A stretch of DNA of 6,750 bases from Deltaproteobacteria bacterium (GTDB lineage Bacteria; Myxococcota; Polyangia; Polyangiales; B10-G4), in the NCBI GenBank assembly GCA_019312705.1, contig JAFDCW010000241.1:1-6750 (forward strand), in the 5' to 3' direction. Shown here in pieces: positions 1 through 5,194 of this stretch (position 1 is the first letter of the stretch; each line of letters opens with the position of its first letter). Below the pieces are notes generated by a model, which worked only from the letters and a program-made list of their open reading frames with translations, did no database searches and was not told where the DNA came from. A program made the position numbers and the translations under genes.

Positions 1-133
1 CCTTGGCGCGGTGCTTTTCGAGCGACTCGTACGGCGGGTCGGTAACGAGCAAGTCCACGCTCTCGGCCGGGAACGTGCGGAGCCAATCGACGGCATCTGC
101 TGAACTGAGGTTGGCCATGGTGGGCGTCAACAT
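1..133 (-). CDS. DNA methyltransferase, N-terminal fragment (runs off left edge)
   Basis: Only the first ~44 codons are in the window; the gene continues beyond base 1. The translation reads ...SADAVDWLRTFPAESVD, then LLVTDPPYESLEKHRAK. DPPY is catalytic motif IV of N6-adenine / N4-cytosine DNA methyltransferases, and the preceding 'L(R)xFPxxSVDLLVTDPPY' context is typical of the family. Motif IV lies near the N-terminus with no SAM-binding FxGxG motif before it, which fits the beta-class domain order, with the SAM motif expected after it. Two in-frame ATGs are possible, at 133 (just after a TAA) and at 118; neither has a Shine-Dalgarno site. I took the longer form because a promoter-like pair sits just upstream of it. 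No restriction endonuclease is visible in the window, so it could be an orphan or phage-type methylase, or the partner may lie outside. Family assignment is firm; target base and site cannot be told. Confidence 0.8.
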   Translation of the reverse strand, partial: MLTPTMANLSSADAVDWLRTFPAESVDLLVTDPPYESLEKHRAK

Positions 134-374
134 TGGTTAGATGTACCTGAACAAAGGAGCAGCTTCAAGTCGTCGCTTGAGCATGTAGCCCGAGGCTACT
201 ACCCGCTGGACGCGATGAGTCCAAACGGACTGACGAACTCAGCGAAATTCAGATACCTGATTCCGTGGCGGGTTGACGGTGAGGAAATGCCCCGGTTCAG
301 TTCGGCTCGCAGCGGCGAGTCAACTGGCGTGATTCTGCACTTCGACAAGCGCACCCCAGATGACCCCCGTGAGG
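134..374. other. Gene-free stretch between methyltransferase and cloverleaf repeat
   Basis: No convincing coding region is seen on either strand. The short open frames here run into the GC-rich palindrome and have arginine/proline-rich compositions typical of non-coding GC-rich DNA. The part nearest the methyltransferase (about 134-300) looks less GC-rich than the rest of the window, which may mark the methyltransferase side as acquired DNA. Bases 329-365 weakly resemble bases 594-572 and onward on the far side of the palindrome (shared pieces such as CTTCG and CAGATSACC), so the palindrome may have inserted inside an older repeat; the resemblance is too weak to call. Confidence 0.5.
140..168 (-). 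promoter_or_regulatory. Weak sigma70-like promoter for the methyltransferase gene
   Basis: On the minus strand TTGAAG (163-168) and TACATC (140-145) are separated by exactly 17 bases. The -10 hexamer ends 6 bases before the ATG at 133, so transcription would begin at or next to the start codon and the message would be leaderless. The hexamers match consensus at only 4/6 and 3/6 positions, so this is tentative. Confidence 0.25.
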
Positions 375-553
375 CCGTGCGGGAGGGTCCTTCGCCGGGG
401 GCTCCGCGCGTGCCAAGGGGCCCCCAGCGCAGCCTCCCCTTGGCGCGGGCGGCGAGGCGGCCTTGCGCGAGCGCGCGGGGCCGCCCAACCAGGCTCGGCC
501 AGCGCTCGCAGCTGCAAGGCCGCCGTACCCCGGCGAAGGACCCTCCCGCACGG
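375..553. repeat. 179-bp nested inverted repeat, cloverleaf-like palindromic element
   Basis: The outer arms 375-400 and 528-553 are perfect reverse complements over 26 bases, beginning CCGTGCGGGAGGG and ending CGCCGGGG in the left arm. Two further hairpins lie inside. Hairpin A pairs 412-420 (GCCAAGGGG) with 436-444 and, past a 2-base bulge, 407-409 with 445-447; its loop is 421-435. Hairpin B pairs 456-466 (GGCGGCCTTGC) with 514-524 and 467-474 (GCGAGCGC) with 502-509, with a 4-base bulge at 510-513. Short linkers (401-406, 448-455, 525-527) join them into a three-way junction. No protein gene is credible inside it; frames on both strands read similar peptides because of the symmetry. It may be a non-autonomous mobile element with terminal inverted repeats, a structured RNA, or an extragenic palindromic repeat family. 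The structure is seen directly; its role is not known. Confidence 0.85.
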
Positions 554-559
554 ACGGCC

Positions 560-676
560 GACGCAGATCACCTCGAACTGAATCGAAGGGAACAGAATCG
601 TGCGACTTCGCGACCCACAGACGCGGATCACCGTCAACGAAACCGACCGACGCGGATCGCCCTCAACGAAACCGAA
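560..676. repeat. Degenerate ~29-30-bp repeats with GACGCRGATC core
   Basis: Three recognisable copies start at 560, 620 and 649. Each begins GACGCRGATCRCC and continues with a TCAACGAAACCGA-like segment (TCGAACTGAATCGA in the first copy). Copies two and three are 29 bases apart; copies one and two are 60 apart, about two units. A very worn fourth copy may lie between them at about 590-619, where an AGAATCG takes the place of the AGATC. The array starts 7 bases after the cloverleaf element and ends 14 bases before the PilZ stop codon. Each core holds a GATC. It could be a worn tandem repeat, part of the neighbouring element, or a protein-binding array. Confidence 0.6.
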
Positions 677-690
677 ACGAACGACAGCCC

Positions 691-996
691 CTAGCCCTTG
701 ATGAGCTCGTTCATCGCCCAGGTCTCTTTGGCGCGCAGAGGGCCGAACTGGACGCCGATGCCTTCGGGGGTGACCCAACGGACCGTGGCGGGCAGATCGG
801 ACTCTTCCTTGAGCGCCGGGAGAGTGACACGTACCTTTACGACCGTGCCGAACGGCAGCGACTCTTCGAAACCGATGAACATGCCACCCATGCTCACGTT
901 GATCGTCTTGCCGGCGAGCTCTTTGTCTCCGTGCAACACCGTGACGTCGAGTTCGACTTCAAAGCGTTCATGGACGCGGCGGGACTGATCAGTCAT
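691..996 (-). CDS. Single-domain PilZ protein, probable c-di-GMP receptor
   Basis: The 101-residue protein is essentially one PilZ domain. The c-di-GMP-binding signatures are present: RxxxR at R7-R11 (RVHER) and the (D/N)xSxxG loop at N33-V-S35-M-G37-G38. After these come the beta strands of the barrel (VVKVRVTLP, LPATVRWV, GIGVQFG) and a short C-terminal helix ending ELIKG. The architecture and the 'GIGVQFGPL...' ending resemble the PilZ subfamily that is highly duplicated in Myxococcus (TIGR02266). Such proteins are cytoplasmic and typically pass c-di-GMP signals to motility, polysaccharide or developmental targets; the partner here is unknown. The ATG at 996 gives a full-length domain but has no Shine-Dalgarno site. 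It is transcribed divergently from the anchored TPR-like protein, with 20 bp between start codons, so the promoters must overlap the opposite gene. Confidence 0.9.
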   Translation of the reverse strand: MTDQSRRVHERFEVELDVTVLHGDKELAGKTINVSMGGMFIGFEESLPFGTVVKVRVTLPALKEESDLPATVRWVTPEGIGVQFGPLRAKETWAMNELIKG

Positions 997-1007
997 GAGC
1001 GATTGCG

Positions 1008-1036
1008 TGAATAGCCGTGGGTGACGGGCAGGTCAA
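1008..1036 (-). promoter_or_regulatory. Candidate promoter of the PilZ gene, inside the divergent gene
   Basis: On the minus strand TTGACC (1031-1036, 5/6 to consensus) is followed after 17 bases by TATTCA (1008-1013, 3/6). Transcription would start about 5 bases before the PilZ ATG, giving an almost leaderless message. The -35 lies within codons 5-7 of the plus-strand gene, as it must given the 20-bp gap. Confidence 0.35.
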
Positions 1037-1922
1037 GGAGAGGCTTGAGTCCTCGGAGCACCCGCAGACGGATCCGCCCCCGCCTGCGGAAATCCCCCCT
1101 GCAGGCGCCCGGCGGAAGCTCACCGAGAGCGGCGCCGTCATCCTCGCCGCCGCCCTGCTCTCCTCCGGCGCCCTCGCCGCCCTCGCCATGCCCCGGCCGG
1201 TGGCCCCGACCGAAACCCCGGGCCTCGTCCTCCCGGTCGACGCCGGAGCCCAGATGCGAGCCCGAGACCGCGCCCTCGCCGAAGGGGCGCCGACGGGCAT
1301 CCCCGCCGAGACCCTCCTCGACGCCTACCGGCGCCACGGCCTCGCCGAGCGCCATGGCTCGAACCCCGAGACCTATCGCTACGACCGCCGCGCCATCGTC
1401 CGGGCAGCGGCGCTGCTGAGGCAGGAGAGCGGCGACGAAGCCATCGACGCGCTCCGGGCCCAGGTCACGGAACACCTCGACGAAGGGCTCCGGGGCCACC
1501 TCGACGCTTCGGATCAGGACGCCTTGATGGGCACCTTCATCGAGACGATGTCGACCTATGGCATCGCCCGGGACGGCGTATGGCTCGCCCCGGACCTCGT
1601 CGTGCGCACGCTCTTCAAGGCGCGCTTCAATGCCGCCCTACGCCTCGAGCTCATCGAGGGCCTCTCCCCCGTCGAGGTCGAGGCTTATTGGGGATGGCTC
1701 GCCCTCGAAGCCCACGATGCTCCTACGGACCGCCGCCTCGAAGCCCTCGCGGCCTACGAAGAGGTCACCGGCCGCGAGCTGCCCGAAGCCCGGGGCGCCC
1801 TACTCTTCGACGCCGGTGAGTTTCTGGCCGCGGCCGAGGCCTTCGAGGGCGCCTACCAGGCGTCGGGCAACTTGCGCCTGCGCAACCACGCCCTGGCTGC
1901 AATGGCCGAAGCAACGCCGTAA
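1017..1922 (+). CDS. Membrane-anchored protein of unknown function with TPR-like C-terminus
   Basis: I do not recognise a named family. The 301-residue protein has a polar, proline-rich cytoplasmic N-terminus (about 1-36), one hydrophobic segment (about 38-59, rich in Ala/Leu) and a large, alanine-rich, helical remainder that should lie outside the cytoplasm. Residues ~257-296 fit a tetratricopeptide-like helical hairpin (GEFLAAAEAFEGAYQASGN, followed by a second Ala/Leu helix), a type of fold that usually binds other proteins. The GTG at 1017 is the first possible start after an in-frame TGA at 1008; no good Shine-Dalgarno precedes it. A purine-rich AGGAGAGG at 1036-1043 lies inside the frame and has no in-frame start after it. 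The gene ends 37 bp from the convergent pssA stop. Its divergent pairing with the PilZ gene hints at shared control, but nothing shows a shared function. Confidence 0.75.
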   Translation: MGDGQVKERLESSEHPQTDPPPPAEIPPAGARRKLTESGAVILAAALLSSGALAALAMPRPVAPTETPGLVLPVDAGAQMRARDRALAEGAPTGIPAETLLDAYRRHGLAERHGSNPETYRYDRRAIVRAAALLRQESGDEAIDALRAQVTEHLDEGLRGHLDASDQDALMGTFIETMSTYGIARDGVWLAPDLVVRTLFKARFNAALRLELIEGLSPVEVEAYWGWLALEAHDAPTDRRLEALAAYEEVTGRELPEARGALLFDAGEFLAAAEAFEGAYQASGNLRLRNHALAAMAEATP

Positions 1923-1959
1923 GGGGCTCGGGCATTTGGCCCAAGACGCCCTCGCGGCC

Positions 1960-2757
1960 TCACTCCGATTCGTCGTCGGGGACCGGGGCCTCGCGGCGTC
2001 GGCTGCGCCGGAGACCGGCCCGGGAGATGTTCACGAGGGTCTCGACCAGACCGATGACGATGTAGCTCGCGAGGATCCACACCAGGGCGAAGGAGACGTG
2101 ATAGCGGACGGCGATCGCCGCACTGCTGGACAGCGCGAGGGTCACGAAGAATGCCGTACGCCAGGAGAGCTTGAGGTCCTTGAAGGACCGGAACTTGATG
2201 GTGCTCACCATGAAGAAGCTGAGGCCGAGGATGACCCCGAGCATCAGCAACGGTGACCCGGGCAGCACGTTGGCCATGCTGTGGTTGGCGACGACGAGCG
2301 AAACGAGGATGCCCGCCGCCCCAGGGATAGGCAGGCCGAGGATGTACTTGCCCGGCTTCTTCGGGGCGCCGCCCTCGCCCATCGCCTGCACGTTGAAGCG
2401 CGCCAGGCGGATGGCGCCGGTGGCGACGTAAACAAAACTCGCGAAGACGCCGAGCATGCCGAGGGTCGACAGGGCCCACTCGTAGACCAGGACCGCCGGG
2501 GCGACTCCAAACGAGGCCACGTCGGCGAGGGAGTCGATTTGCACGCCGAAGGCGCTTTGGGTGCGCGTCATGCGAGCGACGCGGCCATCGATCGCGTCGA
2601 AGAACATCGCGAAGACGATGAGCAGGGACGCCCGGTAGAAGTCGTCCGCGGTCGGATCCCCTGCACAGATGAGGATCGCGTAGAACCCACAGAAAATACT
2701 GGATAGGGTGAAGAGGTTCGGGAGTATGAACAGACTCTTCCGAAGGTCGACCTTCAA
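1960..2757 (-). CDS. pssA: CDP-diacylglycerol--serine O-phosphatidyltransferase (phosphatidylserine synthase)
   Basis: It transfers the phosphatidyl group of CDP-diacylglycerol to L-serine, giving phosphatidylserine and CMP, the first committed step toward phosphatidylethanolamine in the inner membrane. The complete CDP-alcohol phosphatidyltransferase signature is present: D54, then D57-G58-x2-A61-R62-x8-G71-x3-D75-x3-D79, i.e. DG(x)2AR(x)8G(x)3D(x)3D. The start MKVDLRKSLFILPNLFTLSSIFCGF is shared with the membrane-type (Bacillus-like) PssA, and the rest is a series of hydrophobic helices with a conserved RLARFN just after the third. The length of 265 residues is normal, and the basic/acidic tail (RRSRRREAPVPDDESE) is polar. 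The TTG at 2757 is chosen because GGAG lies 6 bases upstream and a TGA closes the frame 27 bases before it. No psd (decarboxylase) gene is adjacent; often the two are neighbours. All neighbours are in convergent or divergent order, so pssA is monocistronic here. Confidence 0.95.
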   Translation of the reverse strand: MKVDLRKSLFILPNLFTLSSIFCGFYAILICAGDPTADDFYRASLLIVFAMFFDAIDGRVARMTRTQSAFGVQIDSLADVASFGVAPAVLVYEWALSTLGMLGVFASFVYVATGAIRLARFNVQAMGEGGAPKKPGKYILGLPIPGAAGILVSLVVANHSMANVLPGSPLLMLGVILGLSFFMVSTIKFRSFKDLKLSWRTAFFVTLALSSSAAIAVRYHVSFALVWILASYIVIGLVETLVNISRAGLRRSRRREAPVPDDESE

Positions 2758-2763
2758 AACTCG

Positions 2764-2767
2764 CTCC
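2764..2767 (-). promoter_or_regulatory. Shine-Dalgarno site fixing the pssA TTG start
   Basis: On the minus strand GGAG is followed by 6 bases and then TTG. No ATG lies nearby in frame, and TGA closes the frame further upstream, so this site decides the start. Confidence 0.7.
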
Positions 2768-2769
2768 AG

Positions 2770-2781
2770 CCCGCCGGCGGG
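2770..2781. promoter_or_regulatory. 12-bp perfect palindrome in the pssA leader
   Basis: CCCGCCGGCGGG reads identically on both strands and sits two bases upstream of the pssA Shine-Dalgarno site, between it and the predicted transcription start. It could be an operator, or, with only a tiny loop possible, a weak hairpin near the ribosome site. In GC-rich DNA such palindromes also arise by chance. Confidence 0.35.
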
Positions 2782-2789
2782 TCATGCAA

Positions 2790-2818
2790 ACAGTACGGCG
2801 AAGACCTGCGCCTGTCCA
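2790..2818 (-). promoter_or_regulatory. Candidate sigma70-type promoter of pssA
   Basis: On the minus strand TGGACA (2813-2818, 5/6 to TTGACA) and TACTGT (2790-2795, TAnnnT form) are separated by exactly 17 bases. Transcription would start near 2783, leaving a leader of about 25 bases that contains the palindrome and the Shine-Dalgarno site. Confidence 0.45.
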
Positions 2819-2860
2819 CCGCAGGCCCTCAGAGCCCATGGCCCGATGCCGAGATTGCGC

Positions 2861-2866
2861 TACCTT
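2861..2866 (+). promoter_or_regulatory. -10-like element directly upstream of the lipoprotein ATG
   Basis: TACCTT (TAnnnT form) ends 6 bases before the ATG at 2873, the spacing expected when transcription starts on the A of the start codon. No good -35 is seen at the usual distance, so this remains a weak call. Confidence 0.25.
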
Positions 2867-2872
2867 GGCGGC

Positions 2873-3421
2873 ATGTTCCGCCCCCGGCCCCCCTCAGCCC
2901 CGGTCACGGCGCTCTGCCTGCTTAACCTCCTTTCCGTTTTCGGCTGTGGAGACTCGGAGCTCACCCCCGAGCAGAGCCTCGAAAAGAGCTGCAACGGCGA
3001 GATCATCGTCAATTGCCGCCCCTACGAGTACGCGATCGTCCGGGAGGCGACGGTGATGCCCACGGAGGTCGAGGTCGGCGACCCCCTGGCCCGCATCGAC
3101 GTGCGCGTCGTCTATGACGGCTGCGCCGACGCCCCATCGACCCACATCATCTCCCTCCGGGGCATCGACGAGTCGGGGGGCGATACGTCGGATGGCGGCA
3201 CCCCTGGGAGCGTCTTCCCCCTGACGACGCTGCGCGACGGCTCCTCGGATGACATGGACGACGCGCCCGGCGTCATCGCCACTAGCGTCGCGAACTTCTT
3301 CATCGCACCGGTTCCGGCGCGGGCGGAGCTAGTCATCCAAGTCGAGCCGCGGATCGACGTCTGCCGGGGCGAGTCGGTGCATGTCCCGTATCGCACCGGG
3401 GCGACCTTCGAGATGCCCTGA
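2873..3421 (+). CDS. Small predicted lipoprotein, unknown function
   Basis: Starting at the ATG at 2873 the protein has 182 residues: a positive N-terminus (MFRPRP), a hydrophobic stretch (about 11-23) and a lipobox-like V22-F-G24-C25, so signal peptidase II would cleave before C25 and the mature protein would be lipid-anchored. Four more cysteines (C40, C48, C84, C164) could form two disulfides, as expected outside the cytoplasm. The mature part looks beta-rich (EVEVGDPLARIDVRVVYDGC, ELVIQVEPRIDVC) with an Asp/Gly/Ser-rich loop at ~99-131. I recognise no family. The frame is open upstream to 2708, but that would overlap pssA and put ~55 residues before the signal peptide; an ATG at 2846 is also in frame. 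No Shine-Dalgarno is evident. The last 93 bp overlap the tail of the convergent glycosyltransferase gene. Confidence 0.75.
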   Translation: MFRPRPPSAPVTALCLLNLLSVFGCGDSELTPEQSLEKSCNGEIIVNCRPYEYAIVREATVMPTEVEVGDPLARIDVRVVYDGCADAPSTHIISLRGIDESGGDTSDGGTPGSVFPLTTLRDGSSDDMDDAPGVIATSVANFFIAPVPARAELVIQVEPRIDVCRGESVHVPYRTGATFEMP

Positions 3422-5194
3422 CTCGGGCCGTACGTCTTCGGTCTCTTCGGTCTCTTCGGTCTCTTCGGTCTCTTCGGTCTCTTGGGCCGCTTCGAGCTGT
3501 TCAGCCCGTGCCGCCTGGGCCTCTCGGCGCAGCCGTACCCGTGGGTTTTCGTAGACTGAGACCAGGGGCACTCCGTCAAAGGTGAGCACCTCGACGGGCG
3601 CCACGGATCCGAAAGCGGCCCACGCTTGATAGTCCACTTCGGCGAAGTGCTCTTCGTGGTGCACCATGGCGTAGTCGGCCTGGGTGAGTTCGCCGACGGC
3701 GCGCACGTTCCGGGGGATGAGCCCGTCGCGCTGAGCCATGTGCCACGACACCCACGTGGCATCGCAGAGATAGACGCTGCCGCCCTCCGGCATGGTCTCT
3801 CGGAACCACTCGCCGAGGGCACCGTGGGTGTAGCCCCAGAACTGCCGGTTCATGCCGTCGTCGGCGGCCCCGGGCACGCCGCCGGCTGCGTAGGCGTAGC
3901 TCGCGAGGCCGTGCGGGTGACTGTGGGCCGTCTCGAGGACCGCCGGGGTAAGGCAGAGGCAGGCCAGGAGGACCGGGACCATTCGGCCGAAGCTGCGCTG
4001 GGTCGCGGGAAGAAGATTCCGGGCCACCTGGGACAAGCGGCGGAACCCGGCGCCGGCGAAGAGGGCGAGGTAGGGATAGGCGGTGAACCAGTGTTTGGTC
4101 CCGCCGAAGATCGGCGACGAGGGCATCGCGATCACGACCATCGGGGCCAGGAGCGCGCCGAAGAAGAGCACGTCGGTGGCGCGGGAATCGGCCTCGACCT
4201 GACCCCAGGGCCACCAGTGCGTGTCGAGGCCGGACGGAAGCAGCGCCCGGGCGCGGCTGGCGAGGCCAGCCAGGCCCAGGAGCACGGTGATCGCCGGAAC
4301 CGTGTACCAGGTCATGACGAAGGGCAGGGCCATCGGGAACGGCGGCTGCCAATAGCTCGTGCCCATGTACTGGTAGACGTAGTGCTCGTGGTTGACGTGG
4401 AATCCGATGTACCGGCCGATGCGCTCGAGGGTGTCGAACCACATCCACGGCCACAGGGCGACGAAGAGCACCGGAGCGATGACCAGCATGGCGATGAGCC
4501 AATGAGGCACGTAGCTGCTGCGCGGGGCCCGGCCGCCGCGCCGTCGGCGACGCTCTCGCAGCACGACGAAGGCCCAGTGGATCAGAAGGATGCCGGGAAG
4601 GATCCAAGTGTTGTGCTTCGTCTCGAGGGAGAGGCCGAAGGCGACGCCAAACCAAAGTGCCCACCAGGGGTTTTCGAGGCTGCGCCAGTAGCAGTAGACC
4701 GTCCAGGTCAGCATGAAGACGATCGGCACATCGAAGCAGTTGAGGTGGGCGTGGTAGAAGAACCGCGGCATCGCGGCCAAAGCGATGGCAGCGAAGATTC
4801 CCGCCGGGCGGCCGTAGACGCGGGCCCCGAAGATGAAGACCAGCCAGAGCAGGAGACCCGCCGAGACCATGCCGGGGAAGCGGTGGGCCTTGGTGGCGCT
4901 GTCGAAGACGTCCCACTTTTCGTGGGCGAGGTTCGACAGCGCGAAGAGGCTCTTCGCGAAGGCTGGGTGCTCGTGGTTGTTCACCCAAAAGCGGTCGACC
5001 TTTTCCTGGGTGATGGCATCTGCCGGGTCCGTCGCGAGGGCCTCGAACCAGCGCCCGTACTGCTCGGCGGCGCTGACGTAGAAGCTCTCGTCGCGGGTCA
5101 TGGCGTAGTCGTTGGCGGTCGCCATGAGCATGGCGATGTAGACGACGGCGAGCAGCAGCCCGAAGAGGTGGTCCCGGTATCCGATGGGGCTCAT
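3329..5194 (-). CDS. Family-39 / ArnT-like polyprenyl-phosphate-sugar glycosyltransferase
   Basis: Polytopic inner-membrane enzymes of this superfamily (PMT/ArnT, GT39/GT83-like) move a sugar from a polyprenyl-phosphate donor to an acceptor on the extracytoplasmic face. The 621-residue protein shows the expected plan: first helix ~9-27, then the first outer loop with the catalytic acidic pair D35-E36 (TRDESFY) and H76-P77 (NNHEHPAF), a PRFFYHAHLNCFDVP block at 143-157, ETKHNTW at 191-197, about ten hydrophobic helices in all, and a soluble C-terminal domain from ~450. The acceptor and sugar cannot be told. The ATG at 5194 overlaps the upstream stop (TGATG), and AGGGGGAG lies 5 bases before it, so the two genes are translationally coupled. 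Residues 572-586 are five ETE units; the last 31 residues read through the complementary strand of the lipoprotein gene and look like an added tail. Confidence 0.85.
   Translation of the reverse strand: MSPIGYRDHLFGLLLAVVYIAMLMATANDYAMTRDESFYVSAAEQYGRWFEALATDPADAITQEKVDRFWVNNHEHPAFAKSLFALSNLAHEKWDVFDSATKAHRFPGMVSAGLLLWLVFIFGARVYGRPAGIFAAIALAAMPRFFYHAHLNCFDVPIVFMLTWTVYCYWRSLENPWWALWFGVAFGLSLETKHNTWILPGILLIHWAFVVLRERRRRRGGRAPRSSYVPHWLIAMLVIAPVLFVALWPWMWFDTLERIGRYIGFHVNHEHYVYQYMGTSYWQPPFPMALPFVMTWYTVPAITVLLGLAGLASRARALLPSGLDTHWWPWGQVEADSRATDVLFFGALLAPMVVIAMPSSPIFGGTKHWFTAYPYLALFAGAGFRRLSQVARNLLPATQRSFGRMVPVLLACLCLTPAVLETAHSHPHGLASYAYAAGGVPGAADDGMNRQFWGYTHGALGEWFRETMPEGGSVYLCDATWVSWHMAQRDGLIPRNVRAVGELTQADYAMVHHEEHFAEVDYQAWAAFGSVAPVEVLTFDGVPLVSVYENPRVRLRREAQAARAEQLEAAQETEETEETEETEETEDVRPESGHLEGRPGAIRDMHRLAPADVDPRLDLDD
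3435..3479. repeat. Five perfect 9-bp tandem repeats encoding ETE units
   Basis: TCTTCGGTC occurs five times without a mismatch, with a partial sixth unit (TCTTG) at 3480-3484. Read on the minus strand it gives GAG-ACC-GAA, i.e. Glu-Thr-Glu, five times near the C-terminus of the glycosyltransferase. As the unit is a multiple of three, copy-number changes by slippage would leave the frame intact. The array begins 13 bp past the stop of the convergent lipoprotein gene. Confidence 0.95.

Noticed and set aside
297..581. Small open frames on both strands through the palindrome (e.g. 84 codons on minus at 297-551, 73 codons on plus at 360-581)
   Set aside because: They arise from the symmetry of the inverted repeat; both strands read PCGRVLRRG- or REGPSP-like peptides of low complexity, without a ribosome site. 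Such frames may be wrongly annotated as genes in related genomes.
560..676. CRISPR array
   Set aside because: Only three or four imperfect copies are present, the units follow with no distinct spacers of regular length, and no cas gene is nearby.
320..778. 152-codon minus frame spanning the repeats and the end of the PilZ gene
   Set aside because: It overlaps the firm PilZ gene in another frame and is Arg/Pro-rich with no domain features.
463..1014. 183-codon plus frame antisense to the PilZ gene
   Set aside because: It is the GC-driven complement of a well-supported PilZ gene and crosses the non-coding repeats.
1923..1959. Possible bidirectional terminator between the convergent genes (GGGC 1930-1933 with GCCC 1939-1942)
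   Set aside because: The stem is only 4 bp and no T-run follows on either strand.
2805..2825. Hairpin CCTGCG/CGCAGG upstream of pssA
   Set aside because: A 6-bp stem with a 9-base loop is common by chance at this GC, and it overlaps the better-supported -35 element.
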